A DNA stretch of 64,000 nucleotides from Caulobacter zeae. Lineage in GTDB: Bacteria > Pseudomonadota > Alphaproteobacteria > Caulobacterales > Caulobacteraceae. Shown one piece after another: positions 53,152 to 61,227 of this stretch (position 1 is its first letter; each line of letters begins with the position of its first letter). The notes beneath the pieces were generated by a model. It did not search any database, had not been told where the DNA came from, and saw only the letters and a program-made list of their open reading frames with translations. Position numbers and translations under genes: made by a program. The stretch is from positions 124,001-188,000 of the forward strand of contig NZ_PJRS01000049.1 in the NCBI RefSeq assembly GCF_002858925.1. Reading direction: 5' to 3'.

Positions 53152-54207
53152 GTGGCCATTCTTTCCAAGCGGCAGGAGGTCGAGCGGTTCCTGAAGGAGC
53201 CGACGCCCGATATCCGCGCCGTCGTCATCTACGGCAAGGACCGCGGCGTGGTGCGCGACCGCGCCACCCAGCTCGCCCACAAGGTGGTCGAGCGGCCTGA
53301 CGACCCCTTCGACACCGCCCTCCTCACCGAGGGCGACCTCGACAGCCAGCCGGGCCGTCTGGAAGACGAGCTGGCCGCCCTGTCGATGATGGGCGGCAAG
53401 CGCCTGGTGCGCCTGCGGCTGATGGGCGAGAAGGCCGGTCCCGACAAGCAGGCCGCTGAAGCCCTGACCGCCCATGTCGAGGGGCGGCTGAACCCCGAAG
53501 CCTTCTTCCTGGTCGAGGCCGGGGCCCTGGGCCGCGACTCCACCCTGCGCAAGACGGCCGAGAAGGCCGGCGGCTGCTACGTCATCCCCTGCTACGAGGA
53601 CGAGGTCGGCGACATGGCGCGCCTGACCCGCGACGCCCTCTCGCGCGATGGCGTCAGCCTGAACGGCGAGGCGCTGGACCTGTTCGTTAACCGCCTGCCC
53701 AAGGAGCGCGGCGTCGCCCGCGCCGAGATCGAGCGGCTGGCCCTCTATCTGGGTCCGAACAGCGGCATCGTCGCCACGCCCGCCGACCTGACCGACTTCC
53801 TCGGCGTCGAGCCCGAGGCCTCGCTCAGCGACGCGGCGGCGGACGCTTTCGGCGGCAAGATCGCCGCGGCCCAGGCGGGCCTGCGTCGCGCCGCCCAGGA
53901 AGGCGAGGGCGGCCCGGCCGCCGTGCGGGCCATGGGCTACTATCTGGGACGCCTGCGCCGCACCCTGACCCTGCACAAGAACGGTGTCGACCTGGGCGCT
54001 GCGGCCAAGGCCTCGGGCGTGTTCTGGAAGACCGAACGCGAGTTCCTGCGCCAGGCCCGCGCCTGGACGCTCGAACATCTTCTGACGGTGCAGCAGGACA
54101 TCCTGATCGCCGACAAGGCCTGCAAGACCTCCGGGTCTCCCGACCAGTTGATCGCTGAGCGCCTGGCGCTTCAGATCGCGGGGCGGGCGAGGCGGCTGGG
54201 GCTGTAG
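53152..54207 (+). CDS. holA: DNA polymerase III delta subunit HolA
   Basis: Clamp-loader subunit that opens the beta ring. The 351 residues start MAILSKRQEVERFL from GTG 53152, 5 bases after lptE. The N-terminal domain VVIYGKDRGVVRDRATQL is the delta-fold, FFLVEAGALGRDSTLRKTAEK is typical of domain II, and the C-terminal RARRLGL helix domain completes it. A family A repeat, not a gene, follows. Confidence 0.93.
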   Translation: MAILSKRQEVERFLKEPTPDIRAVVIYGKDRGVVRDRATQLAHKVVERPDDPFDTALLTEGDLDSQPGRLEDELAALSMMGGKRLVRLRLMGEKAGPDKQAAEALTAHVEGRLNPEAFFLVEAGALGRDSTLRKTAEKAGGCYVIPCYEDEVGDMARLTRDALSRDGVSLNGEALDLFVNRLPKERGVARAEIERLALYLGPNSGIVATPADLTDFLGVEPEASLSDAAADAFGGKIAAAQAGLRRAAQEGEGGPAAVRAMGYYLGRLRRTLTLHKNGVDLGAAAKASGVFWKTEREFLRQARAWTLEHLLTVQQDILIADKACKTSGSPDQLIAERLALQIAGRARRLGL

Positions 54208-54214
54208 GGGGCTA

Positions 54215-54347
54215 AGATCCTCCCCCTCTGGGGGAGGTGGCCCAGAGGGCCGGAGGGGGGACGTTCTCAGCTTTCGAAGCGTCGGAAGTTTATCATCGAC
54301 TCCCCCCACCGATCGCTGCGCGATCGCCTCCCCCACAGGGGGAGGTT
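54215..54347. repeat. Dispersed inverted-repeat element, family A copy 2
   Basis: The left arm (54215-54260) contains CCTCCCCCTCTGGGGGAGGT and GGCCCAGAGGGCCGG. The right arm is CCCCCCACCGATCGCTGCGC to the GGGGGAGG end. It matches copy 1 at 29084-29213 almost base for base at both ends. It fills the gap between holA and murJ, a junction that may be rearranged. Confidence 0.85.
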
Positions 54348-54437
54348 CTCAGACCTCCAATGCACTTTCCGTCAAACCTCGGTGCAGGCCGCGCGCCCCC
54401 GCTTGACGCCCTCACGCGCAGCGCCCAGAAGCCGGAC

Positions 54438-56075
54438 GTGACCGACACCTCCGCCGCGCCCGAACCGACGTCCGCTCCGCCCGCCAAGAAGGGCGGAGGC
54501 CTGCTCAAGTCGTCGATGATCTATTCCGGCCTGACCCTGGTCAGCCGGCTGATGGGCTTCGTGCGCGACCTGGCGATCTCCTATCGCATGGGGGCCAGCG
54601 CCACGCCGGCCGCCGACGCCTTCAACACGGCCCTGGCCTTCCCCAACCTCTTCCGCCGCTTCTTCGCCGAGGGCGCCTTCGCGGCCGCCTTCGTGCCGGC
54701 CTACGCCAAGTCGCTGCAGGAGGACGGCGAGGACAAGGCCGACGTCATGGCCGCCGACGCCATGGCCACCCTGGCGGCGGCCACCATCATCATCACCGTG
54801 ATATGCCAACTGGCCATGCCCTGGCTGATGATGCTGATCAGCCCCGGCTTCGCCGCCGATCCGGCCAAGTACAAGCTGGCCGTGCTGCTGACCCAGATCA
54901 CCATGCCGTACCTGCCGTGCATGGCCATCGTGGCGCACCTGTCGGGCGTGCTGAACGCCCGTGACAAGTTCATCCTGTCGGCGGGCGCGCCGGTGCTGCT
55001 GAACATCGCCACCCTGATCTTCATCCTGCCGCAGGCCGACGCCGTTTCGGCCGCCACCTGGGGCTCGGTGGGCGTGATCGTCGCCGGCGTCGCCCAGGCG
55101 GCCCTTCTGGTCTGGGGCGTCAACAAGTCCGGCGCCAAGGTCCACTGGCGGCTGCCGCGCCTGACGCCCGAGGTGAAGGCCCTGATCAGCAAGGCCATCC
55201 CCGGCGCCCTGGCGGCCAGCGCCACCCAGGTCAACATCTTCATCTCCGGCAACCTGGCCAGCCACGTTCCCGGCGGCCGCACCTGGCTGGCCACCGCCGA
55301 CCGCCTCTACCAGCTGCCTCTGGGCCTGGTGGGCGTGGCCATTGGCGTCGCCCTCCTGCCCCGCCTGGCGCGTGCGGTGAACACCGGCGACGGCGACGAC
55401 GCCCAGAGCGCCATGGACCAGGCCATCGCCCTGGCGCTGGCGTTCACCTTGCCGGCCGCGGCGGCCCTGGTGGCCATGCCCGGCTTCCTGTCGGACGGCC
55501 TTTATACGCGCGGCGAGTTCACCGCCTTCGACGCCAGCCAGACGGCCTCGGCGCTGTTCTTCTACGGCCTGGGCACCCCGGCCTTCGTGTTGCAGCAGCT
55601 CTATTCGCGAGCTTTTTTCGCGCGCGGCGACACCAAGATGCCGATGCGTTTCGCCCTGATCTCGGTGGCGGTGAACATCGCCTTCGGCATCGTGCTGTTC
55701 AACCTGGTGGGCGTGAAGGGCATCGCCGCGGCGACCGCCATCGCCTCGTGGCTCAATGTCGGCCAGATGGCCTTCACCCTCTGGCGCAAGGGCCACTACG
55801 GCCCGTCGGGGCAGACCTGGTCTCGGGTGACCCGGATCCTGCTGGCCAGCGTCGGCATGGGCCTTGTCCTGGCCGCGGCCTCGCACTGGCGGCCGCTGAT
55901 CGAGGCGCCGCTGGAGGCGCTGGGCCTGCGCGGCCATGTGATCGGCGCCAAGGAAGTGGCCCTTGTCCTGACCGTTCTGGTCGGCGGCGGCCTTTATTTC
56001 CCGCTGCTGTTCCTGTTCGGCGGCGTCAAGCCGAGCGAACTGAAGGCCGCCCTGCGGCGCGGCAAAGCAACCTAG
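54438..56075 (+). CDS. murJ: Lipid II flippase MurJ
   Basis: Integral membrane flippase for lipid II (MviN family). The 545 residues from GTG 54438 (VTDTSAAPEPT) contain the family start SGLTLVSRLMGFVRDL and PNLFRRFFAEGAFAAAFVPAYA, followed by about 14 hydrophobic segments. An open frame extends to 54237 through the repeat, but that translation is not conserved. The C-terminal end is GGVKPSELKAALRRG. It is on the same strand as trpS, separated by 173 bases. Confidence 0.93.
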   Translation: MTDTSAAPEPTSAPPAKKGGGLLKSSMIYSGLTLVSRLMGFVRDLAISYRMGASATPAADAFNTALAFPNLFRRFFAEGAFAAAFVPAYAKSLQEDGEDKADVMAADAMATLAAATIIITVICQLAMPWLMMLISPGFAADPAKYKLAVLLTQITMPYLPCMAIVAHLSGVLNARDKFILSAGAPVLLNIATLIFILPQADAVSAATWGSVGVIVAGVAQAALLVWGVNKSGAKVHWRLPRLTPEVKALISKAIPGALAASATQVNIFISGNLASHVPGGRTWLATADRLYQLPLGLVGVAIGVALLPRLARAVNTGDGDDAQSAMDQAIALALAFTLPAAAALVAMPGFLSDGLYTRGEFTAFDASQTASALFFYGLGTPAFVLQQLYSRAFFARGDTKMPMRFALISVAVNIAFGIVLFNLVGVKGIAAATAIASWLNVGQMAFTLWRKGHYGPSGQTWSRVTRILLASVGMGLVLAAASHWRPLIEAPLEALGLRGHVIGAKEVALVLTVLVGGGLYFPLLFLFGGVKPSELKAALRRGKAT

Positions 56076-56145
56076 AGCCTTGTCCGGCGCGCGCGGGGAC
56101 GGTAACGAGCATGCCCATGGCTCCGATCGGTTCCCTCGCGCCGCG

Positions 56146-56244
56146 ATGGCGCAGCTTCCGCTGAACTCGATCGCCGCGTCCTCGGACGCGGCCCGCGCCC
56201 CCGTGCGCGCCGCCATTCTGACCGTTTCCGACATCCAAGGCTGA
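56146..56244 (+). pseudogene. Possible moaB remnant (32 codons) before trpS
   Basis: An ATG-TGA frame of 32 codons with a product ending ARAPVRAAILTVSDIQG. The VRAAILTVSD string closely resembles the N-terminal strand of MoaB/MogA molybdopterin-cofactor proteins, in which it is followed by a GE-x-x-D-SG region that is absent here. The frame stops at once, 4 bases before trpS. It is either a truncated moaB fragment or a chance peptide. The match is from memory and short. Confidence 0.4.
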
Positions 56245-56248
56245 AGCC

Positions 56249-57292
56249 ATGACCGACCAAGCTCCCGTTCCGTACGCGGGTCCCAAGCGCATCCTGTCCG
56301 GGATCCAGGCCTCCGGCGCTCTGCACCTGGGCAACTATCTCGGCGCCCTCAAGCGCTTCGTCGACATCCAGGACGAAGAGCCCTTCATCTTCGTCGCCGA
56401 CATGCACGCCATCACTGTCTGGCAGGACCCGGCCGTGCTGGCCCAGCAGACCCGCGAGATCGCCTGCGCCTACATCGCCGCGGGTCTGGATCCCAAGAAG
56501 GCGACGATCTTCCCGCAGTCGGCCGTGCCGGCCCATGCGGAACTGGCCTGGATCTTCAACTGCGTGGCGCGCCTGGGCTGGCTCGACCGCATGACCCAGT
56601 TCAAGGAAAAGAGCGGCAAGCACAAGGAGCGCAGCTCGGTGGGCCTCTACACCTACCCGGTGCTGCAGGCGGCCGACATCCTGCTCTACAAGGCCACCCA
56701 CGTGCCGGTGGGCGAGGACCAGAAGCAGCACCTGGAACTGACCCGCGACATCGCCCAGAAGTTCAACAACGACTTCGGCGCCCCGGGCGGCCAGCCGGCC
56801 TTCTTCCCGGTCACCGAGCCGGTGATCGAGGGCCCGGCGACCCGCGTCATGAGCCTGCGCGACGGCACGGCCAAGATGAGCAAGTCCGATCCGTCGGACG
56901 CCTCGCGCATCAACCTGATGGACGACGCCGACGCCATCGCCGCCAAGATCCGCAAGGCCAAGACCGATCCCGAGCCGCTGCCGGAAACCATCGAAGGCCT
57001 GGCCGAGCGTCCGGAAGCCCGCAATCTCGTGGACATCTACGCGGCGCTTTCGAGCAGCACCCGCGCCGAGGTCATCGAGGAGTTCGGCGGCAAGGGCTTC
57101 GGCACGTTCAAGCCGGCCCTGGCCGAGCTTGCGGTCGAGGTCATGAGCCCGATCGGCGCGCGCATGCGCGAACTGACCGGCGATCCCGCCCAGATCGACG
57201 CCATCCTCAAGGACGGCGCCGAGCGCGCCCGCGCCGTGGCCGACCCGGTCGTGGCCGAGACCAAGAAGCTCGTCGGTTTCTGGGGGGCCTAG
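56249..57292 (+). CDS. trpS: Tryptophanyl-tRNA synthetase
   Basis: Charges tRNA-Trp. The 347-residue class I enzyme has the HIGH motif in SGALHLGNYLGAL near residue 20 and the KMSKS motif as KMSKSDPSD near residue 209. FIFVADMHAITVWQDP and LYTYPVLQAADILLYKATHVPVGEDQKQHLEL are characteristic. A family C inverted-repeat element follows. Confidence 0.98.
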   Translation: MTDQAPVPYAGPKRILSGIQASGALHLGNYLGALKRFVDIQDEEPFIFVADMHAITVWQDPAVLAQQTREIACAYIAAGLDPKKATIFPQSAVPAHAELAWIFNCVARLGWLDRMTQFKEKSGKHKERSSVGLYTYPVLQAADILLYKATHVPVGEDQKQHLELTRDIAQKFNNDFGAPGGQPAFFPVTEPVIEGPATRVMSLRDGTAKMSKSDPSDASRINLMDDADAIAAKIRKAKTDPEPLPETIEGLAERPEARNLVDIYAALSSSTRAEVIEEFGGKGFGTFKPALAELAVEVMSPIGARMRELTGDPAQIDAILKDGAERARAVADPVVAETKKLVGFWGA

Positions 57293-57298
57293 AAAACC

Positions 57299-57467
57299 CT
57301 TCTCCCATAGGGAGAAGGAGGGGCCCGCGCCGCAGGTGTGGGAGGATGAGGGATTAAGGCGTCGGCCGGCGGGCCGGTACGATCCTGGGGCAATTGGTGA
57401 GGGCGAAACCCCTCACCCTCCCACCGCTGTGCGGCGAGCCCCTCCCTCTCCCTCCGGGAGAGGTTCT
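57299..57467. repeat. Inverted-repeat element (family C) before nfuA
   Basis: Two imperfect inverted arms of about 55 bp: left CCTTCTCCCATAGGGAGAAG.. to GATGAGGG (57299-57354) and right CCCCTCACCCTCCCACC.. to CCGGGAGAGG (57412-57467). The design (runs of CCCTCTCC and GGGAGAGG) is similar to family A, but the sequence differs. It is noncoding. A single arm-like trace (CTTCTCTCCTCTGGGAGAGG, near 27111) also lies in the gap after mdh. Confidence 0.7.
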
Positions 57468-57501
57468 TCAGGGCCTTGCCCTCCGCCCTCGCAAGGGCCA
57501 C

Positions 57502-58083
57502 ATGTCCGGCATGTTCATCCAGACCGAAACCACGCCCAATCCCGACGTGCTGAAGTTCCTCCCCGGCCGCGAGGTCCTGGTGGACGGCGCGCGGGAGTTC
57601 CGCACCCCCGAGGAGGGCGAGGCCTCGCCGCTGGCCGACGCCCTGTTCCGCCTCGGCGACGTGACGCGGGTGTTCTTCGGTCCGGACTTCCTGACGGTGA
57701 CCAAGGGCGAGGACGCCCAGTGGCCGCACCTGAAGGCGCCGATCCTGGCGGCGATCATGGATCACTTCACCAGCGGCCGCCCGCTGCTGCTGAGCGAGGA
57801 GGCCGCCGGCGGCCACGACGAGGACGGCGTCTACGACGAGGAGACCGCCCAGATCGTCTCCGAGATCAAGGAACTGCTCGACACCCGCATCCGTCCGGCC
57901 GTGGCCCAGGACGGCGGCGACATCGTCTTCAGCCGCTTCGAGCCGGCCACGGGCGTTGTCTGGCTGCACATGCGCGGCGCCTGCTCGGGCTGCCCGTCCT
58001 CGTCGGCGACGCTGAAGTCGGGCGTCGAGAACATGCTCAAGCACTATGTGCCGGAAGTGACCCGGGTCGAGCAGACGCTCTGA
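57502..58083 (+). CDS. nfuA: NfuA-like iron-sulfur scaffold protein
   Basis: A 193-residue iron-sulfur cluster carrier of the alphaproteobacterial/mitochondrial NFU1 type. The N-terminal Nfu_N domain starts MFIQTETTPNPDVLKFLPG. The C-terminal NifU domain has the CxxC cluster site in MRGACSGCPSSSATL. Start ATG 57502 gives MSGMFIQ; ATG 57511 is the other choice. It follows the repeat element 35 bases downstream. Confidence 0.94.
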   Translation: MSGMFIQTETTPNPDVLKFLPGREVLVDGAREFRTPEEGEASPLADALFRLGDVTRVFFGPDFLTVTKGEDAQWPHLKAPILAAIMDHFTSGRPLLLSEEAAGGHDEDGVYDEETAQIVSEIKELLDTRIRPAVAQDGGDIVFSRFEPATGVVWLHMRGACSGCPSSSATLKSGVENMLKHYVPEVTRVEQTL

Positions 58084-58092
58084 AGCGACCGC

Positions 58093-58176
58093 CCTCGTCC
58101 TTCGACAGGCTCAGGAAGAGGGCTCTTGCCGGAGTCGCTGTCGAAAACCTCATCCTGAGCTTGTCGAAGGACGAGG
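58093..58176. repeat. Dispersed repeat, family B copy 3
   Basis: The left arm CCTCGTCCTTCGACAGGCTC.. (58093-58121) and the right arm AACCTCATCCTGAGCTTGTC.. (58147-58176) are imperfect inverted copies. The centre (CTCTTGCCGGAGTCGCTGTC) is not shared with the other copies. Confidence 0.85.
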
Positions 58177-58233
58177 TTTTCGCGTCCAGCAGCTGCTGGG
58201 CGCCTTGCGCGATCTACAGGGATCCCCATACTG

Positions 58234-58249
58234 TAACTACATAAGTTGC
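58234..58249. promoter_or_regulatory. Palindromic site TAACTACATAAGTTG upstream of rutE-like gene
   Basis: AACT-N5-AGTT (58235-58247) lies in an AT-rich stretch unlike its surroundings, about 30 bases before the rutE-like start. It is a candidate operator for a MarR/HxlR-type regulator that is not in this window. Confidence 0.35.
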
Positions 58250-58276
58250 GATTATGGTTTCCTAAAAGGATCGCTG

Positions 58277-58864
58277 ATGTCCAAGCTCGACACCGCCGCT
58301 CTCGCCCAGCTGTTCACCGAGGCGCGCACGCGCAACGGCTGGAAGTCCGACCCCGTGCCGGAAGCGGTGCTGCGTGAGCTGTACGACCTGGTGAAGTTCG
58401 GCCCGACCGCCGCCAACGCCAGCCCGGCCCGCTTCATCTTCGTCACCAGCCAGGAAGCCAAGGAAAAGCTGGCCGCCCTGTCGTCGGGCTCCAACGCTCC
58501 GAAGATCCTGGCCGCGCCGGTCACGGTCATCGTCGGCTACGACCTCGACTTCCCCGAAACCCTCGACAAGCTGTTCCCGCACGCCCCGGGCGCCAAGAAC
58601 TGGTTCAGCGATCCGGTCGCCAAGGAGTGGGGCGCGCTGCGCAACAGCTCTCTGCAGGGCGGCTACTTCATCCTGGCGGCCCGGGCGCTGGGCCTGGACG
58701 TCGGTCCGATGTCGGGCTTCGACAACGCCGGCGTCGATGCGGCCTTCTTCGAAGGCACGAACATCAAGTCGAACTTCATCGCCTCGATCGGCTACGGCAC
58801 CGACGAGGGCCTGTTCCCGCGCAACCCGCGCCTGGACTTCGAGGAAGCCGCCCAGATCCTCTGA
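58277..58864 (+). CDS. rutE: Malonic semialdehyde reductase, RutE type (nitroreductase fold)
   Basis: A 195-residue FMN-binding nitroreductase-family protein that closely matches E. coli RutE as I recall it: TEARTRNGWKSDPVPEAVLRELYDLVKFGPTAANASPARF at the start, then LALGLDVGPMSGFDNAGVDAAFFEG-type text and GYGTDEGLFPRNPRLDFEEA near the end. RutE reduces malonic semialdehyde to 3-hydroxypropionate in pyrimidine catabolism. No other rut genes are near, so it may act as a general aldehyde or quinone reductase. Confidence 0.83.
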   Translation: MSKLDTAALAQLFTEARTRNGWKSDPVPEAVLRELYDLVKFGPTAANASPARFIFVTSQEAKEKLAALSSGSNAPKILAAPVTVIVGYDLDFPETLDKLFPHAPGAKNWFSDPVAKEWGALRNSSLQGGYFILAARALGLDVGPMSGFDNAGVDAAFFEGTNIKSNFIASIGYGTDEGLFPRNPRLDFEEAAQIL

Positions 58865-58877
58865 TCGGGCTTCCCAT

Positions 58878-58907
58878 CGTCATCGCCTGGCAAGCCGGGC
58901 GATGACG
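58878..58907 (+). terminator. Hairpin after rutE-like gene
   Basis: A perfect 10-bp stem (CGTCATCGCC 58878-58887 with GGCGATGACG 58898-58907) and a 10-base loop. It lacks a T-tract. It may be a transcript-end structure or a fragment of a dispersed palindrome. Confidence 0.5.
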
Positions 58908-58936
58908 GCGAGGGGAGGGCGCGCTAGAACCACGGC

Positions 58937-59608
58937 ATGACCCTCCGTCTCGCGCTCCTCGCCGCGCCGCTGGCCCTGCTGGCCGCCTGCGGCCCCGCCG
59001 AAAAGACCCCCGCCACGTCCTCGGCCAAGCCGGATGCGACCGCCCAGGCCGCCCCGGAAGCGGCCAGGCCGGCCGACGGTTCGGCCGTGATCAAGATCAC
59101 GCCCTATGTCGGCGGTCCGCTGCAGGTGGCCGCCGCGGGCGTCGGCCCCATCACCGCCGCCACAGCCTTCGACCAGCCGACGATCCAGGCCCTGTTCCCC
59201 AAGGCCGTGGTCAAGGCCGCCTTCATCCACGTGGGCGACGGCCCGCCCGGGCCGATCATCACCGTCGAGCAGGACAATGCGCCGCTGCTGGAGATCGGCA
59301 AGAGCGCCGACGGCGGCATCGCCGAGATCCGCCTGGCGGCCGGCGACGTGCGCGGACCCAAGGGCGAGAGCCTGCTGGCCAAGTGGGCCGCCCTGGGCTT
59401 CACCCGCGACCAGTGCCGCGCCGGCGAGGGCCGCACCGTCAACCAGACGATCTGCGTGCGCCCCGAGGCCCCGACCGTGTCCTACGTCTTCGGCGTGCCC
59501 GGCTGGACCAAGGGCGGCGTGCCCGACGAGGCGACGCTGAAGGCCAAGGGCCAGCTCAACGAGTTCGTCTGGCGTCCGGCCGAGACCGCCCAGGTCGGGG
59601 CCGCCTGA
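58937..59608 (+). CDS. Lipoprotein, DUF1131-like
   Basis: A 223-residue lipoprotein with lipobox LLAAC at residue 20 and an Ala/Pro-rich linker. Text such as VAAAGVGPITAATAFDQPTIQALFP resembles the DUF1131 (RpoE-regulated lipoprotein YfeY) pattern GIGPI-x-x-x-T-PF. The second part has two cysteines (FTRDQCRAG and NQTICVRP). The match is partial. It is 2 bases from tsaB and on the same strand, so it probably belongs to that operon. Confidence 0.6.
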   Translation: MTLRLALLAAPLALLAACGPAEKTPATSSAKPDATAQAAPEAARPADGSAVIKITPYVGGPLQVAAAGVGPITAATAFDQPTIQALFPKAVVKAAFIHVGDGPPGPIITVEQDNAPLLEIGKSADGGIAEIRLAAGDVRGPKGESLLAKWAALGFTRDQCRAGEGRTVNQTICVRPEAPTVSYVFGVPGWTKGGVPDEATLKAKGQLNEFVWRPAETAQVGAA

Positions 59609-59610
59609 TC

Positions 59611-60255
59611 TTGCGCGTTCTTTCCGTCGACACCTGCCTGGCGGCCTCGTCGGTCGCCGTGATCGAGGGCGAGCGCGTTCTCGCCGCCCGCACCGAGCCC
59701 ATGACCCGCGGCCACCAGGAGCGTATCGCGCCCCTGGCCAGGGAAGTCGCGGCCGAGGCCGGCATCGCCTTCGCCGATCTCGACCGCATCGCCGTCACCG
59801 TCGGCCCCGGTTCGTTCACCGGCCTGCGCGTAGGTCTGTCCTTCGCCAAGGGACTGGCCGAGGCGCTTTCCATCCCCTGCGTCGGGATCAACAGCCTGGA
59901 GGCCCTGGCGGCCTCTTCGGGAGCGTCGGGCTTCGTCGCCGCCGTGCTCGACGCCAAGATGGCCCAGGTCTACCTCCAGGTCTTCGACGGCGGGGCGGCC
60001 CTGATGGCCCCTGACGCCCTCGACATCGGTTCGGCGACCGCCCGCCTGGCCGAGCTCTATTCCGGCGGCCCCGCGACCCTGGTGGGTTCCGGCACGGCCC
60101 TGCTGGAGGGCGTGCTGCCCGGCGCGGCCAGACTGGACCTGGCCGCCGCTGATCCGGTCGCCATCGCCCGCCTGGCGGCGGCGAGGCCCGCCCCGACCCA
60201 CTCGCCCCGGCCGCTCTATCTGCGCGCGCCCTACGCCACGATGCCGACGCCATGA
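59611..60255 (+). CDS. tsaB: tRNA threonylcarbamoyladenosine biosynthesis protein TsaB
   Basis: Partner of TsaD in making t6A37 of tRNA. The 214 residues start LRVLSVDTCLAASSVAV (TTG 59611), with the ASKHA-fold motif RIAVTVGPGSFTGLRVGLSFAKGLA near residue 60. The C-terminal PRPLYLRAPYA is usual. The start is a TTG two bases after the preceding gene's stop. The stop overlaps the rimI start by ATGA (60252-60255). Confidence 0.94.
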   Translation: MRVLSVDTCLAASSVAVIEGERVLAARTEPMTRGHQERIAPLAREVAAEAGIAFADLDRIAVTVGPGSFTGLRVGLSFAKGLAEALSIPCVGINSLEALAASSGASGFVAAVLDAKMAQVYLQVFDGGAALMAPDALDIGSATARLAELYSGGPATLVGSGTALLEGVLPGAARLDLAAADPVAIARLAAARPAPTHSPRPLYLRAPYATMPTP

Positions 60256-60704
60256 ACCTGCGTCCTGTCGGATTGGAAGCGTGCTGGGACCTGGCCGACC
60301 TGCACGAGCGGGCCTTCGACCGCCCCTGGGCTCCGACCGAGTTCGAGGCCCTGCTCAACTCGCCCGGCGTCTTCGCCGTGCTCGGCTCCTCGGGCGAACC
60401 CGACGAGGCGCGGGGTTTCATCCTGTGCCGCGCCATCGCCGGCGAGGCCGAGATCCTGACCATCGCCGTCGACCCGGCCGCCCGTCGGCGCGGCTGGGGC
60501 GCCGCCCTGGTCGAGATGGCGGTCGGGATCGCCGCGGAGGCCAAGGCCTTCGACCTCTTCCTGGAGGTGGCGGCCGACAATGTCGCCGCCATCGCCCTCT
60601 ATGGGGCTGCCGGCTTTTCGCAAGTGGGTCTCAGGAAGGCCTATTATCCCCATCCAGACGGCGCCAAGGACGCCGTCGTCATGCGGCGGGCGCTTAACAC
60701 TTAG
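60252..60704 (+). CDS. rimI: Ribosomal protein S18-alanine N-acetyltransferase, GNAT family
   Basis: A 150-residue GNAT acetyltransferase. The acetyl-CoA loop is LTIAVDPAARRRGWGAALV (R/Q-x-x-G-x-G/A pattern as RRRGWG), followed by EVAADNVAAIALYGAAGF and the C-terminal RKAYYPHPDG-x-KDAVVM. RimI acetylates the N-terminal Ala of S18. It is coupled to tsaB, the standard tsaB-rimI order. Confidence 0.93.
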   Translation: MNLRPVGLEACWDLADLHERAFDRPWAPTEFEALLNSPGVFAVLGSSGEPDEARGFILCRAIAGEAEILTIAVDPAARRRGWGAALVEMAVGIAAEAKAFDLFLEVAADNVAAIALYGAAGFSQVGLRKAYYPHPDGAKDAVVMRRALNT

Positions 60705-60751
60705 GAATCGATTGCCTATTGTGCCCGCGAATCCCCGACGGAGACGCCGCC

Positions 60752-61159
60752 TTGGACCGCCTCGAAAAGCTCTGCATCGAAAAAGGCATGCGCATGACCG
60801 ACCAGCGTCGGGTCATCGCGCGCGTTCTGTCGTCGGCCGACGACCATCCGGACGTCGAGGAGCTGCACCGCCGGGCCCACGCCATCGACCCGCACATCTC
60901 GATCGCCACGGTCTATCGCACCGTGCGCCTGTTCGAGGAGAGCGGCATCATCGAGCGCCACGACTTCCGTGACGGCCGCTCGCGTTACGAAGAGACCCCG
61001 ACCCATCACCACGACCACCTGATCGACATGAAGACCGGCAAGGTCGTCGAGTTCGTGGACGAGGAGATCGAGGCCCTGCAGCACGCGATCGCCAAGAAGC
61101 TCGGCTACAAGCTGATCGATCACCGCCTGGAACTCTACGGCGTGCCGATCGAAGAGTGA
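60752..61159 (+). CDS. fur: Ferric uptake regulator Fur
   Basis: Iron-responsive repressor. The 135-residue protein starts MDRLEKLCIEKGMRMTDQRR (TTG 60752, with GGAG upstream). The helix-turn-helix is TVYRTVRLFEESGIIERHDF and the metal-binding region is HHHDHLIDMKTGKVVEF. The structural-zinc CxxC pair of E. coli Fur, which would sit here, is replaced by IDMKTG, as in other alphaproteobacterial Fur proteins. It follows rimI on the same strand and is convergent with trmB. Confidence 0.94.
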   Translation: MDRLEKLCIEKGMRMTDQRRVIARVLSSADDHPDVEELHRRAHAIDPHISIATVYRTVRLFEESGIIERHDFRDGRSRYEETPTHHHDHLIDMKTGKVVEFVDEEIEALQHAIAKKLGYKLIDHRLELYGVPIEE

Positions 61160-61179
61160 TTGATCCTGATCAAGGAAAG

Positions 61180-61202
61180 GGGCGCGGGTTCAACCCGCGC
61201 CC
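61180..61202. terminator. Intrinsic terminator between fur and trmB
   Basis: GGGCGCGGG (61180-61188) pairs with CCCGCGCCC (61194-61202), followed by TTTTCTTTT. It lies between the convergent fur and trmB genes. Confidence 0.9.
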
Positions 61203-61227
61203 TTTTCTTTTGGTCCCAGGGTGCGGC

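Noticed and set aside
54237..54437. N-terminal extension of MurJ through the family A repeat
   Set aside because: The extension is the translation of a noncoding dispersed repeat.
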